From NCBI GenBank assembly GCA_905221605.1, contig CAJNDS010002184.1, forward strand, positions 1-15,000: DNA of 15,000 nt, read 5' to 3'. This document shows positions 6,460-14,176 of the stretch, one piece after another. The position numbers were made by a program, and so were the translations under genes. Origin of the DNA: Symbiodinium natans (taxonomy: Eukaryota > Sar > Dinophyceae > Suessiales > Symbiodiniaceae). Numbering within the stretch: position 1 is the stretch's first letter; each line of letters starts with the position of its first letter. Under the pieces are notes generated by a model. The model saw nothing but the letters and a program-made list of their open reading frames with translations. It was not told where the DNA came from and did not search any database.

Positions 6460-6635
6460 CGGGTTTAGAAGTTAGGAGTTCAAGGCTTAGGTGTTAAGAG
6501 CCCTACGCTAGAAACCTTGCCACTCTACACCCTCAACCCTAGTGAAAGCCTAACACCCCTACAGCCCTGAGCCTTAACACCCTAAAGCCCAAAAACCCTA
6601 AAGCCTAAACCCAAGACACTAAACCCGGGGCACGT
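6460..6635. repeat. Degenerate telomere-like block, G-strand then C-strand
   Basis: A short G-strand part (GGGTTTAGAAGTTAGGAG, GGCTTAGGTG) is followed from about 6500 by a long C-strand part (ACACCCTCAACCCTAG, AACACCCTAAAGCCC, AAAAACCCTAAAGCCTAAAC). Confidence 0.6.
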
Positions 6636-6660
6636 GGAGGGGTCACGGAGGCTCCATGAA

Positions 6661-7170
6661 ATGTTTTCAACGGCTACTATAAAGTCAGACTCTTTATTTG
6701 GATGCTTAAGAATGGAGGTGACAAAGCCGGGGAGGTGGTCCGAGGGACGTTCTGAGTTCTGTGACCTGCGAGTGGATGGTTGTGGTTCGGGTCTGGCATT
6801 GCAGTGTGTCGCTGAGACGTTGGAAGGCTTACCAGAACACGTCACCAACAGGCTGTTTTGGCGCCGTCGAGAGCACTCACGTCTGGTAGCATCGGCTCGT
6901 CCAAGTCACCATCCTCGCAGGGCCTCGGCGGCTGCTGCATTGATGGTTCTCTCTTGTGCACGAATGTTCTTTGTCTCACAAGAAATGGGGGGATGTCTGC
7001 ATTTGATTGAAGCATTCTCTCTTCACGCTTTACAACGGTCGTACAATTCCTGGAATCCTGGTGCGCGGGGCGTTGAGGCTCATGTTTTCTGGTTTGCGTA
7101 TCATGTGAACCCTACACGCGGCACAGGTGTTGGACGAAGGGCAGAGGCATCGCTTCGACCTCAACCCTGA
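6661..7170 (+). CDS. Unrecognised open frame, 169 codons from first ATG
   Basis: This is the longest forward frame outside a repeat, and it begins just right of a telomere-like block. The frame is open from about 6634; the first ATG is at 6661 (product begins MFSTATIKSD) and the stop is TGA at 7168-7170. I see no signal peptide, membrane segment, catalytic motif or repeat and cannot name a family. A hydrophobic run (ALMVLSCARMFFV) sits near the middle. A frame of this length is expected about once by chance in 15 kb at this base composition. The antisense strand is also open over 6582-6848 with an equally protein-like product, so it is not clear which strand, if either, codes. No intron signals can be judged. 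Confidence 0.15.
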   Translation: MFSTATIKSDSLFGCLRMEVTKPGRWSEGRSEFCDLRVDGCGSGLALQCVAETLEGLPEHVTNRLFWRRREHSRLVASARPSHHPRRASAAAALMVLSCARMFFVSQEMGGCLHLIEAFSLHALQRSYNSWNPGARGVEAHVFWFAYHVNPTRGTGVGRRAEASLRPQP

Positions 7171-7229
7171 GTAGATTGAAGCCAATCGTTGCTAGGGGGA
7201 TTCGAAGTAAGGTCCCTAAGCCCAGTGCT

Positions 7230-7295
7230 AAGTAGCAGCAACGTCTATGTGCCCAAACCCTCTAAAGCCAATCCCCCAGGCCGAAACCTCAAAAG
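7230..7295. repeat. C-rich degenerate telomere-like words
   Basis: GCCCAAACCCTCTAAAGCC and CCGAAACCTCAAAAGGCC in CCCTAAA orientation. A GCCACCTATT word occurs twice just to the right (near 7294 and 7343). Confidence 0.4.
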
Positions 7296-7338
7296 GCCAC
7301 CTATTCTTGTCGGGGCGCCCCATCCTAACCAAAATCGG

Positions 7339-7365
7339 CGTGCCACCTATTTCGAATAGGCACCA
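7339..7365. repeat. Bulged inverted repeat around AATAGG
   Basis: GTGC and CTATT on the left pair with AATAG and GCAC on the right across a TCG turn, with a three-base bulge on the left arm. Confidence 0.6.
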
Positions 7366-7376
7366 CCGGAGGTTAG

Positions 7377-7412
7377 CCCCCAACCCCACCCCCCACCCCC
7401 CCGCCCCCCCCC
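7377..7412 (-). repeat. Poly-C tract; minus-strand G-quadruplex potential
   Basis: Five C-runs of 5, 4, 6, 7 and 9 bases are separated by one or two bases. The minus strand therefore has five adjacent long G-runs, a strong quadruplex-forming pattern; the + strand could form an i-motif. Homopolymer length is also a place where the assembly may be wrong. Confidence 0.85.
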
Positions 7413-7639
7413 AGGTGGGCATAGACATGAGGAGTCCGATATTTCATCCCTCGAAAAAAGGCTCCTTACGTTTTCTGTTGCTTGTGTTGGCGTGGGTGTT
7501 GAGTCCGCTCCAGCTGCTTCATCCACCCAGCGCTTATAAGAAATCTCGGGGTTTAGGACTCTTTGGAAGGCCCTCTCTAGCTTTGAAAGCCCAAGCCTCG
7601 AAAGGCCATTGAGAATTCCTTCGGGAGCTGAAAAAAGCC

Positions 7640-7675
7640 AAAAACCCAAGCCCTAAACCCTAAACCTCAACTCTT
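7640..7675. repeat. Short CCCTAAA-like block
   Basis: AAGCCCTAAACCCTAAACCT gives two near-perfect heptamers in a C-rich context; a looser pair lies at 7733-7745. Confidence 0.6.
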
Positions 7676-7679
7676 TAGA

Positions 7680-8145
7680 CCCCAAGTCGCCTCCACCTCA
7701 TCGAGCTCCGCTGCCTCCCAGGGGAATCCTAAACCATCCTAAACCCTTGCGAGTTTAAGCTACCGGTAGCTCAAACACTTACAGGACCCACCCGACAAGT
7801 CAAGCGTCTCCTGACATCGGCACTATAGGTACTACCCTTCAGCTGGAGCTCTGTGTGTGCGTGTGCACTGAACTGATATCAAAACTGTTCATAACATGTG
7901 TTGAGACTCCGTCTAGCCAAGCTCCCTGCATGACCTCAGGACATGCAGAGAGGACCCTCTGCGCACGTACTTGCACAGCTTCGACTTCAGCTTGCAAAAG
8001 TATGGCACAGCAAAAAGTTTAAAGGGCACAGCCTCAAAATGCACGGGAGAGTAGAACCGCAACGGCGTCTGTCATCACCTCAACTGCATCTTTAAACTCA
8101 AGCGAGTTGTAGTCCAGATTGGCCCCACTTGCAGCTTAGCAAAAC
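7680..8145. other. No gene recognised
   Basis: Unique-looking sequence of mixed composition. Frames are short on both strands, and I see no repeat, RNA gene or motif beyond a short GT run near 7853-7866. Confidence 0.6.
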
Positions 8146-8168
8146 TGCTCAGCAGAAACTGCTGAGCA
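8146..8168. repeat. Perfect 10-bp hairpin, AAA loop
   Basis: TGCTCAGCAG, loop AAA, CTGCTGAGCA. The pairing is perfect over ten bases. Confidence 0.92.
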
Positions 8169-8210
8169 AATCATGTTGTGATGAAGTGCTTGGAAACTTA
8201 ATCTGTTCCT

Positions 8211-8230
8211 GGCTAGCCGCTAGCCTTTTT
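8211..8230 (+). terminator. Short GC hairpin followed by T5
   Basis: GGCTAG, CCG, CTAGCC is followed immediately by TTTTT. A hairpin plus T-run resembles a bacterial intrinsic terminator, and T4 or longer is the usual RNA polymerase III stop. In a eukaryotic window with no identifiable polymerase III gene upstream this is only a possible stop signal. Confidence 0.15.
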
Positions 8231-8253
8231 GTGAGGTTCACAATTGTTTGGGA

Positions 8254-8356
8254 GTGTGTGTGTGTGTGTGGGTGGGTGGGTGGGTGGGTGGGTGTGTGTT
8301 TGCTTGCTTGCCTGCTTGCTTGATTGCTTGCTTGTTTGTTTGTTTGTTTGTTTTTG
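8254..8356. repeat. Compound GT / GGGT / TTGC / TTTG microsatellite
   Basis: Four simple repeats merge into one another: (GT)n, then (GGGT)n, then (TTGC)n, then (TTTG)n. The + strand is almost pure G/T with a few C. Long frames on both strands here are products of the repeat. Confidence 0.95.
8270..8292 (+). other. G-quadruplex motif, six GGG runs with 1-base loops
   Basis: Six GGG runs separated by single T residues form the classic pattern for a very stable parallel quadruplex. The structure itself is inferred. Confidence 0.85.
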
Positions 8357-8403
8357 TTTGTTTGTTGATTTTGATTAATCCTTTGTTGTGTGTGCATCAT
8401 CTC

Positions 8404-8426
8404 TCTGTGCACGTGTGTGCACGCGT
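8404..8426. other. Alternating purine-pyrimidine run (Z-DNA potential)
   Basis: The TGTGCACGTGTGTGCACGCG run alternates purine and pyrimidine throughout and holds two GTGCAC palindromes. It lies about 50 bases from the GT-rich microsatellite. Confidence 0.6.
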
Positions 8427-8639
8427 CTATGTGGGGCATTCCTGCATATGAAATCGCTAGGTAGACAACGCAGAACGGGATGGAGCGAGGCAGGATTGGG
8501 CAAAACAAGAACCCTACAGTCAGTGCTGTGGGAGATGAACCACCCCAACCCAAAAAACACATTCAAACCCCCGAAGTCTATAAGCCCAAAGACCTGAAGA
8601 TCTGAGCCCCCGTCCCCGAGGCTGGTGCTGGGGCAGCAA

Positions 8640-8725
8640 GGCTGTAGGAGTTTGGGATGTGGGGAGAGTTCAAGAGGCTTTAACAGTGGTTAGAGCTTCG
8701 TTCTTGGGATTGGGGCCTGGGCTAT
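8640..8725. other. G-rich stretch, weakly telomere-like
   Basis: G-rich on the + strand (GAGTTTGGGATGTGGGGAG, TTGGGATTGGGGCC). The match to the telomere heptamer is poor. Confidence 0.3.
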
Positions 8726-8777
8726 CGTTCATTTTGTGGCAGGTCATGTCAGTGTCTCTTCACGAGGTTGCATCGGT

Positions 8778-9080
8778 ATTTTGCACGAGGTGAATGGTAC
8801 GTCGTCAGTGCGCAGTGTCATAAAGTGCCTTGCACTTTTGGCTTGAGGTATCCTTCGCGCGGGGCCGTCTGGCTTTTTTTGATTACCCTACAACTGACAC
8901 GCTGGAAGTCCCCACAAGGCCTGGGCCTGGAGCTGGTGCTGCAACATTTGCAGAAGCAGATCTTTCTTCTCGGGCTTCGTCAGACCATCTTCCCACCAGC
9001 TCCTAGGCTTGCGACCCGTTCCCGAAACTCACGACCCGATATCTTAAGACCAACTGGGGTTCTGGTGTCTGGATTCAATT
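8778..9080. repeat. Tandem duplication unit 1 (about 300 bp)
   Basis: The first 88-90 bases (8778-8868) match 9078-9167 except for one missing G, and the last 75 (9006-9080) match 9334-9407 with three differences. The middle is much less similar: 8873-8995 against 9172-9294 is gap-free but differs at 30 of 123 positions. A + frame is open through the unit to 9181 (LQL, WKSPQG and LVL motifs). The 30 differences fall 11/10/9 across codon positions, so there is no codon signature, and I do not annotate a gene. Confidence 0.92.
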
Positions 9081-9407
9081 TTGCACGAGGTGAATGGTAC
9101 GTCGTCAGTGCGCAGTGTCATAAAGTGCCTTGCACTTTTGGCTTGAGGTATCCTTCGCGCGGGCCGTTTCGCTTTGTTTGACTACCCTACAACTGAAATC
9201 CTGGAAGTCCCCACAAGGGCGGGTCCTCAAGCTCGTGCTTCATTGTCTGCAGCGCCAGGTGTTGCTTTTCAGCCCTGGTGAGCGCATCTTCCCAGAAGCG
9301 CAGCCTCGGTTTACATGGAGACCCTAGGTCCTCGGCTTGCGACCCGTTCCCGAACTCGCGAACCGATATCTTAAGACCAACTGGGGTTCTGGTGTCTGGA
9401 TTCAATT
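9081..9407. repeat. Tandem duplication unit 2 (about 327 bp)
   Basis: Second copy of 8778-9080 with the pattern described there. It has lost one G in the run at 9161-9163 (unit 1 has four G at 8861-8864), which shifts the frame that is open in unit 1. It also carries about 27 extra bases between 9295 and 9333. Confidence 0.92.
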
Positions 9408-9489
9408 CGAGGGAATGGGGGCTTGTTGGAGGGAGTTTTCATCAGGGTGTTGTGACGGACTGTGCCCCCAACGGGTTCAACTAGCGAAA

Positions 9490-9640
9490 GCCGTAAACGA
9501 GACCCCTAAAACCCTAAATCAATCCGGGTTCTTGGGCTTGTGAGCTGGATATGGAGTCCTTGATTCCCTGAGCCCCCTACAGAAACCCTACCGAAAATCC
9601 GGCCACACTGTCACACCCCGGACCCTATAAGCCCACACTG
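9490..9640. repeat. C-rich degenerate telomere-like words
   Basis: GACCCCTAAAACCCTAAATC near 9499, then CAGAAACCCTACCG and CCCGGACCCTATAAGCCC. The first pair is close to perfect. Confidence 0.5.
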
Positions 9641-9672
9641 TGAGGTCTCTTAAGGGTCGGGGTTTTCTGGCC

Positions 9673-9960
9673 ATGGCTGTTTGCCGGCGTGTTTCGACGA
9701 AGAAGCTGCAAATTGTGCACTTCAAAGTACTTTCCGGGTCTGCTGGGCTTTCTTGGCCTCCCAAAGCTCCCTTTGCCCTCGAATATGAGGAGAGCATCTT
9801 ATCTCGCAAGGTGTTCCAAGCAGGGTGGGTTGTAGCTTCCAGGGTGAGGGCTGGGGGTTTTGGCTCTGAACAAAGACAAGGGGCTCGATTTACTCTGGCC
9901 GAGCTGTACAGTGCAGCTTGTGTTTCCGGGATTGCCCTATGCCCTATGCCGCATGCCTAA
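9673..9960 (+). CDS. Unrecognised small open frame, 95 codons
   Basis: The frame is open from about 9640. The first ATG at 9673 has a favourable eukaryotic context (GCCATGG), and the stop is TAA at 9958-9960. The product begins MAVCRRVSTKKLQ and has no motif, signal peptide or membrane segment that I recognise. The length is within chance expectation. It is listed only because of the start context and its position just right of a telomere-like block. Confidence 0.12.
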   Translation: MAVCRRVSTKKLQIVHFKVLSGSAGLSWPPKAPFALEYEESILSRKVFQAGWVVASRVRAGGFGSEQRQGARFTLAELYSAACVSGIALCPMPHA

Positions 9961-9970
9961 AGCAGAAATC

Positions 9971-9986
9971 GGGCGCTCGAGTGCCC
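9971..9986. repeat. 16-base near-palindrome around CTCGAG
   Basis: GGGCGCTCGAGTGCCC is self-complementary except for one G-T pair flanking the CTCGAG core. Confidence 0.7.
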
Positions 9987-10139
9987 TTGTTTTCACCTGC
10001 CCTCGCTCGCACGCAGCATGTCGAAGGGCCGCAAGCCTGACCCAATCAGGGTTCACTGTCTGCGCTATCTCCAGGCCCAAACATGACATGAGCTAGAGGA
10101 GTTTCTCCATGAGGCTTGCGTATCTTGAGTTCTGACAGG

Positions 10140-10176
10140 CTAAGCGTTCAGGGTTCAAGGCTGGGCTTCGGGTTTC
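10140..10176. repeat. Short G-rich telomere-like words
   Basis: GTTCAGGGTTCAAGG and GGGCTTCGGGTTTCGG in TTTAGGG orientation. Similar single words occur at 10436-10470 and 10736-10750. Confidence 0.4.
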
Positions 10177-10892
10177 GGAGAACCTCTACGAACGAATCCT
10201 GCGACGGATGATGACAATGATGCAAGGATCAGGGAGCTATGCAAGCAGAAGTGTACGAAGCAGGAAAGGCTGACCCCATGCCAATGCCCTTGAAGCCAAA
10301 ATCCTGCAAGCCCGAAACCCTGCAAAGCCAGCGTCCGAACGCCTCGTGTTCAACTTGTGCAATCTGAGCAAAGGCTTCATCAAGCAAGAGGCCTGGGAAC
10401 AATTCAGCTTTGAGACCCAAGTCCCATTCCTGCTTTCAGGGTTTACGAGGACGGTTTTGGCTTTAGGGTTGAGCAAGAACATCCAGATCGAAGGTCCGGC
10501 CAACGCAGGGTCGGCTGCTCGCATGCTCGGCACGATTGGCTTGAAATCCCCAGCAGTCAAGAGACCAAGATGTCGAAGCACAATCTTGTGGGCAGGCGAC
10601 ACCGGCAGCCCATAGAGGCATGGTTTGCGTGCCTTGGATGACAGTTTCGAGTCTGCATCCTCAACCGAAACCCGGACTGCTCGATCGGAGGCGACTCAAA
10701 ATGCAGCGCAGGACGCCGGAAGGCTGACTTCGCTTAGGGAGTTTAGGGTAACTTTGATAGGGATTGTGGTTTTCGGGTTGCCTTTTTTGTACACCGGTTT
10801 GTGGCACAGCTCAAGCAAACCCTTCAAACCTTGTGATGGTCGAGGGTTCAGGGCATGTAGAGCTGAAACTAGGCGTCAATGAGTCAACAGTA
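10177..10892. other. No gene recognised; overlapping frames on both strands
   Basis: Unique-looking sequence. A + frame (10346-10615) and a minus frame (10237-10602) overlap, and both give non-repetitive, protein-like products; I recognise neither. At most one could be a real exon. Scattered TTTAGGG-like words appear at 10436-10470 and 10736-10750. Confidence 0.5.
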
Positions 10893-10945
10893 AACACAAA
10901 ACCCTAAGAACCCGGAAGCCCCGAAGCCCTCAAGAACCTCGGGTC
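10893..10945. repeat. C-rich degenerate telomere-like block
   Basis: AAAACCCTAAGAACCCGG and AAGCCCCGAAGCCCTCAAG, in CCCTAAA orientation with irregular spacing. Confidence 0.5.
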
Positions 10946-12080
10946 ATGCAACGCGCCAGCAATCGCATCCAGAAGAGAAGTCCCCGGAACTGATCGACAC
11001 GTCTACCTGTATAATTGCCATGTGCCTTCCGAGGCCCTTGACCTTGTGCTCCTTCTGCAAAGCCTGCCTGGACGACCGGCAGTCCAAGGGAAAGGAGCTT
11101 TCCAAAATGCCAACCACTTGCAGACCCTCGTCCATGGTCGAAGTCGGGAACTCAAGAGTCACAGCCCAGGGTGGAAGCCGCAAGCCTTTCGAGTATAGGG
11201 TTTCTGGATGTAGCGTGGTTGACGGTTGAAGCAACTAGGGGTTTCGCAAAACTGAACTATTTCGGGCAACCTCACTCCCGAGCCTACTGAACCCTAAACC
11301 CCTAGCCATAGCAGATGAAAGACACCGAAGAGCTCGAGCCGAACAAGCCCTGGACGCAGTGGATCGCCTGCTGCTGTCGGCCAAGAGAAGTGGATGAGGG
11401 TGGATTGTGACGCCATCATCGGCTCTGTATGTCTGAAATCGTGAACCCTTAAAGTATAAGGACCCTACATGCTACACTGCGTAGCTGCTTAAGACCATCT
11501 TGGTATCAAAAGCAGAATCAACCGGAGCCTTGACACGGGTCATGTGTGTGTGTTTGTCGGCTTTTACGACAGCCTGTGTGCTCCCGAGTTCGGAGGTGGG
11601 TTTTGCGCAGGGGTAATACAAGAATCCAACTTTCTTCTTAGCTACGTCACACATGTCTGGGCGAACACGAAACCCAGTGCGCCTGCAGTGCTTTGTCCGA
11701 TCCAAGGATATGCCTAGATCTTTACATATACCGTATCTAATATCAAAACTGAAGATACCACGTCAAGACAATGTTGATGGAGGTCTGGAGGCAGGGCAAC
11801 ATGTTGGAGGAGATTGGAGATGGGGCATGGTCCGAGAAAACGCAAATTATAGGGAGCCCCAAGCTGTCTAAAAACATGAGATCGTGCTGAGGCCTCATCC
11901 AGCAGCAGATGAAGTCGGCTCGAGCCGCTGCACAGGACCATGGCCCATGCCGTTTGTGCGCAGAACCCAGGACCCTACGAACGCGACCCGAAACCATAAG
12001 CCTATAGGTAGCAGATTCATACTACTGCATGCACTCAGCAAAATCCATAGTGTTGAGCATCATTGAACATCAGCCAAGGA
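10946..12080. other. No gene recognised; telomere-like words at two places
   Basis: A minus frame at 10944-11234 (96 codons, including the stretch LQVVGILESSFPLDC) is non-repetitive but unidentified, and a + frame overlaps it. Short frames continue on both strands to 12080. Telomere-like words sit at 11284-11303 (AACCCTAAACCCCTAGCC) and 11969-12000. A short GT run lies near 11542. Confidence 0.5.
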
Positions 12081-12108
12081 CCAGAGAGGAAGCGAATGCC
12101 CTCTCTGG
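12081..12108. repeat. Perfect 9-bp hairpin, 10-base loop
   Basis: CCAGAGAGG pairs with CCTCTCTGG across the loop AAGCGAATGC. Confidence 0.9.
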
Positions 12109-12380
12109 GGCTGGCATTAGCTCAGCTTCATCCCTGAATTGTGCGCCTTTTTGTGTTGCTTGGGTCGAGCTCTCTACAAGCTGTCCACGAGCAGCTTCTC
12201 ATGACTCGAGACTGGCGATGGCCGGCAGATGAAACGAACCTTACGTCCCTAAGCCCAGAAGCCTACAACTCACCTGCCGAACGGAGTTACAGGGTCTTTG
12301 GGCCTTTTGCGTCACGAGGCATGAGTCAGCCATTTCTCTACAGGGCCTTTTGGGAGAAGATCATATGGGCTACCTCAAAA

Positions 12381-12400
12381 GAACCGGCTTTGGCCGGTTC
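12381..12400. repeat. Perfect 8-bp hairpin, 4-base loop
   Basis: GAACCGGC, loop TTTG, GCCGGTTC. It lies 20 bases left of a telomere-like block. Confidence 0.85.
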
Positions 12401-12419
12401 CCTGCTCCGGGGCTTGTAG

Positions 12420-12475
12420 GCCCCAAAACCTGAACCCCTCAAACCATAGACCCTAAAACCCTGAAGCCTCAAATC
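12420..12475. repeat. C-strand degenerate telomere-like block
   Basis: CCCCAAAACCTGAACCCC, TAGACCCTAAAACCCTGAAG. It abuts a G-strand block at 12481. Confidence 0.65.
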
Positions 12476-12480
12476 CTTTC

Positions 12481-12550
12481 CGTTTTTTGGGTTTAGGGGG
12501 GTGGGTGTTTGCGGATTTCGGGGTTTAGGGATCTCGAGGGGCGCAGGGCT
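12481..12550. repeat. G-strand degenerate telomere-like block
   Basis: TTTTTTGGGTTTAGGGGGG, then GATTTCGGGGTTTAGGGATC. It directly follows the opposite-orientation block, giving the same C-strand-then-G-strand order as 5198-5446. Confidence 0.7.
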
Positions 12551-12890
12551 TCGTAGGTTTGAATGCTGGAAGTGGGGGTCTTCGAACGCTCAATCTGCAA
12601 TTTAAGGTTTGCCGATTCGGCTTGAACGGCAGTGACAGAGAGGCCAGGGGAATTAGGATCGTTTGGTTCCTACAGCAAAGATATCTCAAGGACCCCTGGC
12701 GTAGAACGGCTGCATCCAAAAGGCCCGCGGGGCGGATGTATGAGTGGACGCCGGTTGAGCCAGCGCCGAAAGGCCTCCAAAAAAAAATCTCAGGACTCTG
12801 GCGTTGCGCTAGACACCCCCCTGGAAACAGCTCCCCCACAACCCCCTGACAAGCCCTTTTTTTGGGATGCCTCCTGGGACCCTCCTAAGA
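12551..12890. other. No gene recognised
   Basis: Frames are open on both strands (for example + 12559-12849 and minus 12525-12839). They overlap each other, and their products look unrelated to anything I know. An A-run and a T-run at about 12779 and 12857 are the only simple features. Confidence 0.5.
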
Positions 12891-12891
12891 C

Positions 12892-12915
12892 CCCGGCAAC
12901 CGTTTAGCTGCCGGG
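12892..12915. repeat. 7-bp hairpin CCCGGCA/TGCCGGG
   Basis: CCCGGCA and TGCCGGG pair perfectly across a 10-base loop. Confidence 0.8.
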
Positions 12916-13062
12916 ACCCACTTTGCTGGGACACCCCCCCCCTCCGTGATTCGTGAGCAGTGCTCGAAACTGCTTGACATGCGGGGACGTGTTTGGCCCA
13001 ACGTGGCAAGAATGCTACAAGACAAGGCCTCCGCACGCTCGGCCTGGGCTCGGGCCAGGGAT

Positions 13063-13067
13063 GAGCG

Positions 13068-13108
<41 letters not shown>
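13063..13108. repeat. (GA)n microsatellite, about 20 units
   Basis: GAGCGAGCGAGA leads into an uninterrupted (GA)n. It is purine-only on the + strand and so could form a triplex (H-DNA). Ser/Leu or Arg/Glu frames across it are repeat artefacts. Confidence 0.95.
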
Positions 13109-13109
<1 letters not shown>

Positions 13110-13133
13110 GCCGGGGGGCTTGTCCCCCATGCC

Positions 13134-13192
13134 CCAAGAAAGAAGAAATTGAAAGAAAGAGAGAAAGCGAGAGAGAGACAGAGAGAGCGCGA
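13134..13192. repeat. Purine-rich degenerate GA/GAAA tract
   Basis: Almost all purine on the + strand (AAGAAAGAAGAAATTG, then GAAAGAAAGAGAGAAAGCG, then GAGAGAGACAGAGAGAG). It is a decayed continuation of the GA repeat to its left. Confidence 0.8.
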
Positions 13193-13564
13193 GCCTCAAG
13201 TCCAACAGGGGAGGGTGTACTCCAACGGACTCGGTAAACGCACGCCTTCGGGCGGCCTCTCCTCATCGGAGCAAGATAGAATCGAGATAGTCGTATGATT
13301 CTAGTAATAAGATGCAACATGTAGTTTTGTTGGGACCCCCCTCCCAAGGCCTCCGTTTTACATTTTCGGGAGGTGGACATGTGAAAGCAGGGGGGGCCTT
13401 CCTAACAGAGATGAGCGTAGGGGCTAGGCGCTTGCGCCGTTCTCCAAACGATGAAACACACTGGTCCAGGTTGGGTGACAAGCCCTGAACCCCGCATGCC
13501 ACCAAGCTGCCGAGGACGGCGGTAGAGCCAGGGCGGGCCGAAAAAGTCAACCCTGAGTGTGCGT
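13193..13564. other. No gene recognised
   Basis: Only short frames. A weak inverted repeat TAGAATC/GATTCTA (13277-13283 and 13297-13303) and GGCGC/GCGCC near 13427 are the only structures noticed. Confidence 0.55.
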
Positions 13565-13705
13565 ACTGTAGCTTATAGGGTTTGAGGGTTGAGGTCTGTT
13601 TTTGTGTCTCGGGGTCTTGGGTTTTTGTTCAGGTTTTGTTTTTTTTCTTCAAAGGTTTGCTTGGGTTGCTTTGGGGTTGCTTAGGGGGTCTAGGGTATGT
13701 GTTCT
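13565..13705. repeat. G/T-rich degenerate telomere-like block
   Basis: GCTTATAGGGTTTGAGGGTT is followed by G/T-rich sequence with GGGTTTTTG, GGTTTTGTTTTTTTT and GGGGTTGCTTAGGGGG. Only the left 30 bases resemble the heptamer closely. Confidence 0.55.
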
Positions 13706-13743
13706 CATAGAGCTTACAGGTTCTTAAGCGGGGCCAAGGTTGA

Positions 13744-13782
13744 AACGCCTTGTAGATGGCCCGCCCCACAGCGGGAGGCGTT
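13744..13782. repeat. Two-part stem-loop with bulge
   Basis: AACGCCT (13744-13750) pairs with AGGCGTT (13776-13782). Inside, CCCGC (13760-13764) pairs with GCGGG (13771-13775) around CCCACA. The right arms are continuous and the left arm has a 9-base bulge. Confidence 0.8.
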
Positions 13783-13805
13783 CAAATCTAGGATGTAGGG
13801 CTTAT

Positions 13806-13871
13806 AGGGCCCCTTCCCGCAACTTAAAGGGCATCTGATCTGCCCCTCGTCCCTCCGGGGCCCTCTTGCGG
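13806..13871. repeat. Nested and interlocking inverted repeats
   Basis: AGGGCCCC (13806-13813) pairs with GGGGCCCT (13857-13864) and encloses GGGCA/TGCCC (13829-13833 and 13841-13845). In addition CCGCAA (13817-13822) can pair with TTGCGG (13866-13871), which crosses the first helix as in a pseudoknot. The sequence is GC-rich, so some pairing is expected by chance. Confidence 0.6.
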
Positions 13872-14049
13872 CTTAGATACGTGCTCGTGCCACAAAGACC
13901 CTCAGAGTGCAACTAAAGAAATTTGCAGCGATTCAGTGAGGCAGAGTAGAGGCACGGCAATTTTTCGTTTCGCTGGCACAAGAAGTACAGAGCACAAGTG
14001 TACAGGACTCCTGTTCACACAAATGAAACAACCACTCCTGAAGTGGAAA

Positions 14050-14077
14050 ACTCAAAAAACCTCGGTTTTTCTCGAGT
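14050..14077. repeat. Hairpin AAAAACC/GGTTTTT with outer ACTC/GAGT
   Basis: AAAAACC (14055-14061) and GGTTTTT (14064-14070) meet across TC. ACTC (14050-14053) and GAGT (14074-14077) can pair outside a small internal loop. Confidence 0.75.
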
Positions 14078-14176
14078 GAACTAGACCTTCCTCTCCTCTG
14101 CTGTGCTTGCTCATGCTCGCCAACCTGGCCCGCAAAACGCACTCCCCAAACCTTCAACACGGAACTTCGAAGTTTC

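Noticed and set aside
8873-9327. A decayed protein-coding gene in the tandem duplication, because LQL, WKSPQG and LVL phrases recur in both units
   Set aside because: The 30 differences across 41 aligned codons fall 11/10/9 at codon positions one to three, so there is no excess of third-position change. A one-base loss also shifts the frame between units. Ordinary drift explains the resemblance.
12953-13237. Zinc-ribbon-like CxxC frame continuing into an Arg/Glu repeat
   Set aside because: Only one CxxC pair and a stray Cys are present before the frame enters the GA microsatellite, and the alternative frame and the antisense strand are equally open.
13760-13795. tRNA T-arm at GTTCAAATC
   Set aside because: The five bases either side do not pair, and no acceptor, D or anticodon stem fits. 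Similar GTTCAA words at 4802 and 9475 fail the same test.
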